DNA of 5,044 nucleotides. Origin: Acidimicrobiaceae bacterium (lineage in GTDB: Bacteria; Actinomycetota; Acidimicrobiia; Acidimicrobiales; MedAcidi-G1). Under the pieces are notes generated by a model. It ran no database searches. It saw only the letters and a list, made by a program, of their open reading frames with translations, and was not told the DNA's origin. Below are positions 1-5,009 of this stretch, one piece after another. The translations under genes were made by a program, and so were the position numbers. The DNA lies in contig PAXM01000009.1 in assembly GCA_002714485.1 (NCBI GenBank), forward strand, positions 2,223 through 7,266, written 5' to 3'. Each line of letters opens with the position of its first letter. The first letter of the stretch is position 1.

Positions 1-1242
1 CCGGGCGTCGTTGAGGTGCTGGACGGACGGATCACCCACGTGGGGGCCGAGGGATCGGAAGACTTCGCGGGGACGGTCCATCGACTGGGTGGCTTGATCA
101 TGCCGGGCCTGGTGAACGCCCACGCTCACACACCGATGACGCTGGTACGCGGCGCAGGCGATGGCCTGCCGCTCCAGCGTTGGCTGAACGAGGCCATGTG
201 GCCACGGGAAGGGCGCATGACACCCGAGGATGCCTGGTGGGGGATGGCCCTCGGGTCTGCGGAGATGTTGGTTTCCGGGGTGACCACCAGTTGTGAGATG
301 TACCTGTTCGAAGACGCCGTAGTCGACGCCGTGTCGACCACGGGAGGACGGCTCGTCATGACGCCCGCGGCGCTGTCGGTATTGCACGGAGAGTCCTTTG
401 GGGCGGGCGGTGATCGGCTCGACGCCCTGGCCGCGTTCCACGGGACGTATCACGATCCGGCAGGGCGATTGACCGTGGGTATCGGACCTCACTCGGTCTA
501 CGACCTCGGGGTGGCCGGCGTGGCCCGCATGGCGGAACTGGCCCGCTCGCTGGACGCTGTCTTGCACGTGCACGTGGCCGAGACCCGAGCCGAGAGCGAA
601 CCCCTGGAGGCCGAGTACGGCTGTAGCACCGTCCAAGTCTTGTCCGACCACGATGTACTGGGTGGTCGGGTGCTGTTCGCACACGCTGTCTGGGTCGACG
701 ACGACGACATCGCCATGATGGCTGCCGCCGGCGTGGCCGTGGCCCACTGCCCGGTCTCCAATATGAAGTTGGGCTCGGGGATCGCTCCGCTGGTCCGCAT
801 GATCGATGCCGGTCTGACGGTGGCGCTTGGCACCGACGGCCCGGCATCCAACGACACTCTCGACCTCTGGGAGGAGGTCAAGGTTGCGCCGCTGCTGGCC
901 CGGGTGGATGCCCTGGACGCAACCGTCCTGTCCGCTGAGCGGGTCCTAGCTATGGCCACCCGTGATGGGGCAGCGGCAGTGGGGCTGGACGACGTGGGCC
1001 GTCTCTCTGTGGGATCAGTCGCGGATCTCATCCGGATCGACCTCGACCAACCGCCGTTTACGCCAGTGACCGAACTCGCGGACCTTCTGGCCCACCTGGT
1101 GTGGGCTGGCTCTAGCCGCTCGGTGACCGACGTCTGGGTGGACGGGAGGTGGGTCGTGGAGGCGGGTGTCGTCCAGACACTTGACGTGGAGCGGGCGCAG
1201 GCCGAGGTGCAGCAGCGGGGATTGCGCCTGGTGGCGGGCTAA
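1..1242 (+). CDS. mtaD: 5-methylthioadenosine/S-adenosylhomocysteine deaminase, 5'-truncated by window edge
   Basis: Zinc-dependent amidohydrolase expected to deaminate MTA (to methylthioinosine) and/or S-adenosylhomocysteine in the cytoplasm. The frame is open from base 1. The GTG at 16 is probably internal, because the residues before it (PGVVE) run smoothly into the family's N-terminal beta-sandwich, so some 15-20 residues lie upstream. Counting from the first codon in the window (413 residues seen), the metal-binding HAH is at 41-43 (PGLVNAHAHT), followed by a Trp-rich WLNEAMWPREGRMTPED segment. The third zinc His (191) and catalytic Glu (194) are in HVHVAET, a further active-site His (228) is in FAHAVW, and the metal Asp (279) is in GTDGPASN. 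HCPVSNMKLGSGIAP just before this is typical of MtaD-type deaminases. All key residues are present, so it should be active. Other TRZ/ATZ-type deaminases of this superfamily are possible, but the adjacent methylthionucleoside phosphorylase favours MTA. It ends with TAA and converges on that gene. Confidence 0.88.
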   Translation, partial: PGVVEVLDGRITHVGAEGSEDFAGTVHRLGGLIMPGLVNAHAHTPMTLVRGAGDGLPLQRWLNEAMWPREGRMTPEDAWWGMALGSAEMLVSGVTTSCEMYLFEDAVVDAVSTTGGRLVMTPAALSVLHGESFGAGGDRLDALAAFHGTYHDPAGRLTVGIGPHSVYDLGVAGVARMAELARSLDAVLHVHVAETRAESEPLEAEYGCSTVQVLSDHDVLGGRVLFAHAVWVDDDDIAMMAAAGVAVAHCPVSNMKLGSGIAPLVRMIDAGLTVALGTDGPASNDTLDLWEEVKVAPLLARVDALDATVLSAERVLAMATRDGAAAVGLDDVGRLSVGSVADLIRIDLDQPPFTPVTELADLLAHLVWAGSSRSVTDVWVDGRWVVEAGVVQTLDVERAQAEVQQRGLRLVAG

Positions 1243-1249
1243 TCCACAT

Positions 1250-1262
1250 CGGGTCCTACCCG
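1250..1262. terminator. Possible small bidirectional hairpin between convergent genes
   Basis: CGGGT, a 3-nt loop (CCT) and ACCCG form a perfect 5-bp GC-rich stem in the 37-nt gap between the stops of the deaminase and the phosphorylase. The position suits a shared terminator for converging transcripts. The stem is short and has no real T-tract on either side, so it is only a candidate. Confidence 0.3.
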
Positions 1263-1279
1263 GCTCTGTTCGGCGGCGT

Positions 1280-2002
1280 TCAGGCCAGTCGAGCGGCCGT
1301 TGCGGCTAGGAGGAGACGAACCTGTGGGCCGGCACTGGCCATGACTGTCCGGATGTCGTCAAGTCCCAATGGCTCCTTGTTGGCACCGGCTGCTGCGTTG
1401 GATACCACCCCGACCGAGGCGTACGGCAGGTCCAGCTCACGGGCCAGGGCCACTTCGGGGTAACCGGTCATACCGACGAGGGTGGCACCTGCGTTGCGGT
1501 ACATGGCGATTTCGGCCGGGGTCTCAAAGCGCGGCCCATTGGTGCACACGTAGGTACCACCGTCGATCACTGTCACGCCCGTCTGGACGGCTGCCTCGCG
1601 CAAGACCTGTCGAAGGCCCGGGTCGTACGGGTCGGTCATGTCGGTGTGGTGGACCTCGTCGTTGAAGTACGTGTCGGAGCGACCCCGTGTGGCGTCAATG
1701 AACTGGTCGATCAGGACCAGAGACCCAAGGGGAAGGGCCGGGTCGATGGCACCACTGACAGCGGTGGCTACCACCATGGTCGCTCCAGCGTCTCGGATGG
1801 CCTGAACGTTGGCCCTGTAGTCGATGCGGTGTGGTGGTACGGCGTGGCCGGCGCCGTGGCGGCGAAGAATCAGGACCGGGGTGCCGTCGAGCAGCCCGCT
1901 GGCCACCGGCACGTCGCCGAACGGCGTGGCAATCACGTCATCTGAGACCTCGTCTAGGTCGGAGAGGTCGTCGAAGCCGCTCCCGGTGATCAGGCCCAGC
2001 AC
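1280..2002 (-). CDS. mtnP: 5'-methylthionucleoside phosphorylase (MTAP/MTIP family), likely methylthioinosine phosphorylase
   Basis: Trimeric-type purine nucleoside phosphorylase of 240 aa that splits a 5'-methylthionucleoside with phosphate into free base and methylthioribose-1-phosphate. Visible elements: the N-terminal phosphate-loop strand LITGSGF (4-10), the phosphate-binding RRHGAGH (47-53) followed by PPHRIDYRAN (56-65), CTNGPRFETPAEIAM (153-167), and the base/ribose pocket GMTGYPEVALARELDLPYA (177-195). At 200-206 it reads VSNAAAG. Adenine-specific MTAPs have TDYD-like residues here (Asp220 and Asp222 in the human enzyme); Asn202 instead resembles the 6-oxopurine-recognising Asn of PNP and of bacterial MTI phosphorylase. 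Methylthioinosine is therefore the inferred substrate, matching the MTA deaminase next door; MTA or inosine/guanosine remain possible. The GTG start lies 5 nt after the queF stop with no clear Shine-Dalgarno site, suggesting translational coupling. The start is chosen because the phosphate-loop strand follows at once. Confidence 0.9.
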   Translation of the reverse strand: MLGLITGSGFDDLSDLDEVSDDVIATPFGDVPVASGLLDGTPVLILRRHGAGHAVPPHRIDYRANVQAIRDAGATMVVATAVSGAIDPALPLGSLVLIDQFIDATRGRSDTYFNDEVHHTDMTDPYDPGLRQVLREAAVQTGVTVIDGGTYVCTNGPRFETPAEIAMYRNAGATLVGMTGYPEVALARELDLPYASVGVVSNAAAGANKEPLGLDDIRTVMASAGPQVRLLLAATAARLA

Positions 2003-2007
2003 GGGAC

Positions 2008-2388
2008 TCAGGCTGGTGAGCCGGTGGCCGTTACCGTGGTCACAATGCCGCCGCGAACCTGTTGGGCCAGGGTGACGGTGACCGGGACGCCTACTGCCTC
2101 GGCCAAGTGGCCGGCGACCTCGGGGGCCAGGTGCTCGGCGAAGATGCCGCGCCCATCAAACGTCCGTAGGTACAACTTCAGCGACTTGCTCTCGATGCAG
2201 TGTGCGCCGGGAACGTATTCGATGTCGATCGTGTAGAAGTCCGGCTGGTCGGTGACCGGGCAGAGCGCAGTCAACTCCGAGGAGCGGAAGTGCACGAGTT
2301 CCAGCGGCCCTTGGACAGGGAAGGTGTCGATCCGAGTGCTGGGAACGGCGTCGGGACGGCCGAGAACCGGCTCGTCGGGGGACGCCAT
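2008..2388 (-). CDS. queF: NADPH-dependent preQ0 reductase QueF (7-cyano-7-deazaguanine reductase)
   Basis: Reduces the nitrile of preQ0 to the aminomethyl group of preQ1 with NADPH, the last free-base step before insertion into tRNA on the queuosine pathway. At 126 aa it is a single-domain type I (B. subtilis-like) T-fold enzyme, slightly short at the N terminus. The catalytic Cys43 lies in ALCPVTDQPDF and Asp50 follows seven residues later, the same spacing as Cys55/Asp62 in B. subtilis QueF. The QueF signature ESKSLKLYLRTF is at 66-77, and Glu85 in GIFAEH aligns with the substrate-binding Glu97 of B. subtilis. The residue before this Glu is Ala where B. subtilis has His; the residue here appears variable in the family. 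An in-frame TAA lies shortly upstream, so ATG 2388 is the first possible ATG. It begins 11 nt after the bL37 stop with no recognisable Shine-Dalgarno site. No other queuosine genes are in view. Confidence 0.96.
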   Translation of the reverse strand: MASPDEPVLGRPDAVPSTRIDTFPVQGPLELVHFRSSELTALCPVTDQPDFYTIDIEYVPGAHCIESKSLKLYLRTFDGRGIFAEHLAPEVAGHLAEAVGVPVTVTLAQQVRGGIVTTVTATGSPA

Positions 2389-2399
2389 GAGGAACTCAG

Positions 2400-2489
2400 T
2401 TAGCTGTTACGGCCCAGATTGGGCTTACGACCGTGGTTGGCCTTCTTGCGGCGAACGTTTGCCTTCGCCCTACTGGTGCGCTTCGACAT
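2400..2489 (-). CDS. Small 50S ribosomal protein, bL37-like (29 aa)
   Basis: A 29-residue, extremely basic protein starting MSKRTSRAK and ending in KKANHGRKPNLGRNS. About a dozen residues are Lys or Arg and there are no acidic residues. The ANHG-(K/R)-(K/R)-PN block (17-24) after an N-terminal Arg/Lys-rich stretch is the hallmark of bL37, a 24-residue 50S protein known from mycobacterial ribosomes; this copy has about five extra C-terminal residues. It would be buried in large-subunit rRNA. The start is supported by a TACCCT -10 box exactly 7 nt upstream, giving a leaderless mRNA. An in-frame ATG 24 nt further upstream (2513) would add MAAATLTS but lacks such support and gives a non-family N terminus. 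The gene is first in an apparent operon with queF and the methylthionucleoside phosphorylase. It is too short for most gene callers. The identification rests on remembered family sequence, not a search. Confidence 0.85.
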   Translation of the reverse strand: MSKRTSRAKANVRRKKANHGRKPNLGRNS

Positions 2490-2496
2490 GCTGGTC

Positions 2497-2502
2497 AGGG
2501 TA
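2497..2502 (-). promoter_or_regulatory. -10 box (TACCCT) of leaderless bL37-queF-phosphorylase operon
   Basis: On the minus strand TACCCT is followed by exactly 7 nt and then the bL37 ATG. This is the TANNNT-N7-ATG geometry of leaderless promoters in actinobacteria, placing the transcription start on the A of the ATG. No convincing -35 element is visible. The same spacing occurs before the DUF192 gene and the gene at 5010. Confidence 0.6.
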
Positions 2503-2588
2503 GCGGCGGCCATTGGCTGATCCGCATAACCGTCGATCGCGGTGCCGGACCTCGGTCACATAGCCGTCGTCCAGCGGATCGGGGCTCC

Positions 2589-2594
2589 TAGCCT
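2589..2594 (+). promoter_or_regulatory. Candidate -10 box (TAGCCT) for ychF
   Basis: TAGCCT fits TANNNT and is identical to the hexamer before the gene at 5010. Transcription would start near 2602, leaving a leader of about 30 nt that carries the ychF Shine-Dalgarno site. No clear -35 is seen 16-18 nt upstream, so support is modest. Confidence 0.35.
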
Positions 2595-2621
2595 GATCGG
2601 TCCAGAGGAGTCGACTGAGCC

Positions 2622-2627
2622 GGGAGG
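2622..2627 (+). promoter_or_regulatory. Ribosome binding site of ychF (GGGAGG)
   Basis: GGGAGG ends 6 nt before GTG 2634. It fixes this GTG as the start and shows ychF has a leader, unlike the apparently leaderless genes nearby. Confidence 0.7.
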
Positions 2628-2633
2628 GCCCAG

Positions 2634-3752
2634 GTGGAGCGGTTCGGATTCGTGGGCCTGCCCAACGCGGGCAAGTCGTCGCTGTACAACGCGTTGGCTG
2701 GGGGTGGTGCGCTGGCTGCCCCGTACGCGTTTGCCACCACTGACCCCAACATCGGCGTGGCGAAGGTGCCCGACGCCCGGCTGGACCGGTTGGCGGAGAT
2801 GAGCGCCTCGCGCAAGGTTGTCCCGGCCAGCGTGGAGTTTGCAGACATCGGCGGCCTGGTCGAGGGGGCGTCCCAGGGGGAGGGCCTGGGCAACAAGTTC
2901 CTGGCCGGGATCCGCGAGGTGGACGCCATCGTGTTCGTGCTCCGGGCCTTCACCGACACGGACGTGCCCGGTTCGTCGGACCCGTTGGAACACCTGCGCG
3001 TCGTGGAGGTGGAGCTGGCCCTGGCTGATCTCGACACGTCCGAGAAGCAACTCGACAAGGCTCGCAGGGCGTCCAAGGGAGACCCATCGTTGACCCCCGT
3101 TGTGGCCGCCCTTGCCAAGGCCGTCGAACGATTGGGAGAGGGTGTGCCGTTGTACCGTTGCGACCTCGGTGACGCCGACCGGGCCCATTTGCGCCCCTAC
3201 TTCCTGTTGACCAACAAGCCGGTGCTGGCCGTCGTGAACCTCGACGAGGAACAACTCCTGGACCCTGAGCCGGTCTTGGCTTCTGTTGTGGCCGAGTTGG
3301 CCGGCGTGCCTGGCGGTGTGTCTGCTGATGGCGGCGTCTATGGGGCGGGAGCGCAGGTCGTCGGCATGTCCGTTCAGTTGGAGGCTGAGGCCGCCCTACT
3401 GCCCGAGACCGATCGGATTGAGATGCTTGAGGGCCTGGGGCTGGGCAATGGTGCCCTGCCGGTGTTCGTCCGGGCGGCCTACCACCTTCTGGGGTTGCGG
3501 ACGTACTTCACGACTGGCGAAAAGGAGAGCCGAGCGTGGACCTTTAGGGCCGGGTCATCGGCGCCGGAGTGTGCAGGGCGGATCCACACTGACTTCCAGC
3601 GGGGCTTCATCCGGGCCGAGACCATCCGGTGGGACACCCTGCTGGACGAGGGGTCCTGGGCGTCGGCCCGTGACTCCGGGCTAGTGCGTAGCGAAGGCAA
3701 GGAGTACCGCCCCGAGGACGGCGACGTGATGGAGTTCCGCTTCAACGTCTGA
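2634..3752 (+). CDS. ychF: Ribosome-binding ATPase YchF (OBG family)
   Basis: Cytoplasmic P-loop NTPase of the OBG/HAS-GTPase group that binds ribosomes and prefers ATP to GTP; its exact role is unsettled, with links to translation and stress responses. At 372 aa it is close to the E. coli protein (363). The order is canonical: G1 P-loop GLPNAGKSS (8-16), switch I region YAFATTDPNIGVAKVPD (31-47), G3 with the family signature DIGGLVEGASQGEGLGNKFL (71-90), and a helical insertion about 120-170. NLDE (202-205) sits at the G4 position as NxxE instead of NKxD, consistent with ATP preference. The C-terminal TGS domain begins around YHLLGLRTYFTTGEKESRAW (283-302), continues through IHTDFQRGFIRAE (317-329), and ends MEFRFNV. 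Leu75, after DIGG, replaces the usual catalytic Gln, as normal for this group. The GTG start is supported by a good Shine-Dalgarno site and by the P-loop strand immediately following. It is divergent from the bL37 operon. Confidence 0.97.
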   Translation: MERFGFVGLPNAGKSSLYNALAGGGALAAPYAFATTDPNIGVAKVPDARLDRLAEMSASRKVVPASVEFADIGGLVEGASQGEGLGNKFLAGIREVDAIVFVLRAFTDTDVPGSSDPLEHLRVVEVELALADLDTSEKQLDKARRASKGDPSLTPVVAALAKAVERLGEGVPLYRCDLGDADRAHLRPYFLLTNKPVLAVVNLDEEQLLDPEPVLASVVAELAGVPGGVSADGGVYGAGAQVVGMSVQLEAEAALLPETDRIEMLEGLGLGNGALPVFVRAAYHLLGLRTYFTTGEKESRAWTFRAGSSAPECAGRIHTDFQRGFIRAETIRWDTLLDEGSWASARDSGLVRSEGKEYRPEDGDVMEFRFNV

Positions 3753-3767
3753 CCCCACCGCGAGTCG

Positions 3768-3773
3768 TACGCT
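3768..3773 (+). promoter_or_regulatory. -10 box (TACGCT) of leaderless DUF192-rsmI operon
   Basis: TACGCT lies in the 28-nt gap after ychF and is followed by exactly 7 nt and then ATG 3781. No Shine-Dalgarno site precedes this ATG, so a leaderless transcript starting at the ATG explains the start. Read-through from ychF may add to expression. Confidence 0.55.
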
Positions 3774-3780
3774 TGACACC

Positions 3781-4143
3781 ATGCCGTGGTTGGTTCGAGG
3801 TGATCGGGTGTTGTCCAGCCTCGAGGTGGCCGAGTCGCCGTCCAGCCGCATGCGGGGCCTGACCGGGCGGAGTTCCCACGAGGGCGCATTTCTCATCCGA
3901 CCCGGTCGGACCGTACACACCTTGGGTATGCGTTTCTCGCTCGACGTGGCCTACCTCGACGCCGACCTACGCGTCTTGAGAACCGCTCAGATGGACCGGC
4001 ACCGTGTAGGTCGTCCCGTCCGGGGAAGCCGGGCCGTACTGGAGGCCGAGGCAGGCTGCTTCGAACGGTGGGGCCTGCAGGTGGGAGACGAGCTGGCGGT
4101 TCGTGGTGATGGCGACCCAATCCAGAAGGGGGCCACCCGGTGA
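3781..4143 (+). CDS. DUF192 family protein of unknown function
   Basis: A 120-aa protein with the full DUF192 layout; the family has no established biochemical function. Seen in order: the early SSRMRGLTGR block (21-30), GAFLIRPGRTVHTLGMRFSLDVAYLDADLRVL (35-66) containing the conserved HT-GM-F--D core, and SRAVLEAEAGCFERWGLQVGDEL (83-105), matching the usual 'vLE--aG---r-gi--GD-l' ending. Many DUF192 proteins carry an export signal, but this one starts with the hydrophilic MPWLVRGDR and has no hydrophobic stretch, so it is probably cytoplasmic. It begins 28 nt after ychF without a Shine-Dalgarno site and has its own leaderless -10 box. Its stop overlaps the start of rsmI by 4 nt (GTGA), so the two are co-transcribed and probably translationally coupled. 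This hints at, but does not prove, a link to ribosome maturation. Confidence 0.9.
   Translation: MPWLVRGDRVLSSLEVAESPSSRMRGLTGRSSHEGAFLIRPGRTVHTLGMRFSLDVAYLDADLRVLRTAQMDRHRVGRPVRGSRAVLEAEAGCFERWGLQVGDELAVRGDGDPIQKGATR
4125..4132 (+). promoter_or_regulatory. Ribosome binding site of rsmI (GAAGGGGG)
   Basis: A purine-rich GAAGGGGG inside the end of the DUF192 gene stands 7 nt before GTG 4140. It favours this start over the in-frame GTG two codons later (4146). Confidence 0.55.
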
Positions 4144-4976
4144 GCGTGCACGCCTCGGGTCGACTGGTGCTGGTGGCCACACCGATCGGCAACCTCGGAG
4201 ATCTATCGCCCAGGGCGTCCGAGGAACTGGCTGCTGCCGACCTCGTGGCCTGCGAGGACACCCGTCGGACCGGTCGACTCCTCCAGCATGCAGGGATCTC
4301 TGGCAGCGACCTTCTCCGCCTCGACGAGCACACCGAGGAGCGGTCCACTGGCGTGGTGGTCGACCGGATCGCTGGCGGGGCCACCGTGGCACTGGTATCC
4401 GACGCGGGCATGCCGGGGATCTCCGACCCCGGAGAGCGTGTGGTGCGTCGGGTAGTCGAAGCCGGCCACCCGGTTGTGGTGGTGCCCGGACCATCGGCTC
4501 CGGTGGCAGCGGTCTCGGCCAGCGGTCTGGCCACCGACCGGTGGTGCATGGAGGGCTTCCTGCCCCGCAAGGGCTCCGCTCGGTCCGACCGGTTGGCCGA
4601 ACTGGCCGTTGAGGAACGGACCATGGTGTTGTTCGAGTCTCCCAACCGGCTGGCCACAACCTTGCGTGACCTGGTGGGGGTCCTGGGTCCGGACCGACGT
4701 GCCGTGGTGGCCCGGGAGATGACCAAGCTTCATGAGGAGTTCGTCCGCGGCACTGTGGCCGAACTGGTCGACCGGTTCGACGAACCACCTAGGGGCGAGG
4801 TTGTCCTGGTGGTCGAAGGTGCGCCGCCACCCGCTGAGGTCGACGACGAGCGCATACAGGTGGTGCTGGACGAGGCACGGGCTGGAGGAGCGTCGACGCG
4901 TGATGCGGCTGACGAGGCGGCCCATCGTCTCGGGGTGTCCCGGCGACGGGCCTACCGCCTGGCCCTCGACCGGTAA
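4140..4976 (+). CDS. rsmI: 16S rRNA (cytidine(1402)-2'-O)-methyltransferase RsmI
   Basis: SAM-dependent methyltransferase that 2'-O-methylates C1402 in the decoding centre of 16S rRNA, acting on the small subunit with RsmH, which methylates N4 of the same base. The 278 aa match the usual length. It has the tetrapyrrole-methylase fold typical of RsmI: LVATPIGNLGDLSPRA (11-26), VACEDTRRTGRLL (36-48), the SAM-binding VALVSDAGMPGISDPG (83-98), VVVVPGPSAPVAAVSASGL (112-130), GFLPRKGSAR (139-148), VLFESPNRL (163-171) and AREMTKLHEEFVRGT (191-205). The last ~30 residues (250-278), with STRDAADEAAHRLGVSRRRAYRLAL, fit the small helix-turn-helix at the RsmI C terminus. The GTG start overlaps the DUF192 TGA as GTGA and has a good upstream Shine-Dalgarno site. 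The gene is complete with no missing motif. Confidence 0.96.
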   Translation: MSVHASGRLVLVATPIGNLGDLSPRASEELAAADLVACEDTRRTGRLLQHAGISGSDLLRLDEHTEERSTGVVVDRIAGGATVALVSDAGMPGISDPGERVVRRVVEAGHPVVVVPGPSAPVAAVSASGLATDRWCMEGFLPRKGSARSDRLAELAVEERTMVLFESPNRLATTLRDLVGVLGPDRRAVVAREMTKLHEEFVRGTVAELVDRFDEPPRGEVVLVVEGAPPPAEVDDERIQVVLDEARAGGASTRDAADEAAHRLGVSRRRAYRLALDR

Positions 4977-4996
4977 TCGGCATGCGGGACCACCGG

Positions 4997-5002
4997 TAGC
5001 CT
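4997..5002 (+). promoter_or_regulatory. -10 box (TAGCCT) of a leaderless gene starting at 5010
   Basis: TAGCCT in the 33-nt gap after rsmI is followed by exactly 7 nt (CGGGTCC) and ATG 5010. The geometry matches the DUF192 and bL37 promoters, and the hexamer equals the candidate ychF -10 box. No -35 is evident. Confidence 0.5.
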
Positions 5003-5009
5003 CGGGTCC

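Noticed and set aside
16..18. GTG at 16 as the real start of the deaminase
   Set aside because: The frame is open to base 1, residues before it fit the family, and starting here would remove part of the N-terminal beta-sandwich. No Shine-Dalgarno site can be seen.
356..1031. Minus-strand open frames opposite the deaminase
   Set aside because: Low-complexity Arg/Pro/Ser/Thr-rich translations, fully covered by a clear amidohydrolase on the other strand.
1369..2503. Plus-strand open frames of 67-99 codons opposite the phosphorylase, queF and bL37
   Set aside because: No domain-like content, and they overlap recognised minus-strand genes throughout.
2487..2513. Upstream in-frame ATG at 2513 for the bL37 gene, giving a 37-aa protein
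   Set aside because: The added MAAATLTS is unlike the family's N terminus, and only the ATG at 2489 has the exact TANNNT-N7 spacing.
2556..3254. A 232-codon minus-strand open frame opposite the N-terminal half of ychF
   Set aside because: Its composition is a reverse-complement echo of YchF, with no motif. It would also run through the ychF promoter and Shine-Dalgarno region.
3893..4925. Long overlapping minus-strand open frames opposite DUF192 and rsmI (up to about 277 codons)
   Set aside because: They are rich in Arg/Pro/Gly/Ser with no recognisable domain, and lie opposite well-identified genes. In GC-rich DNA such antisense frames are expected.
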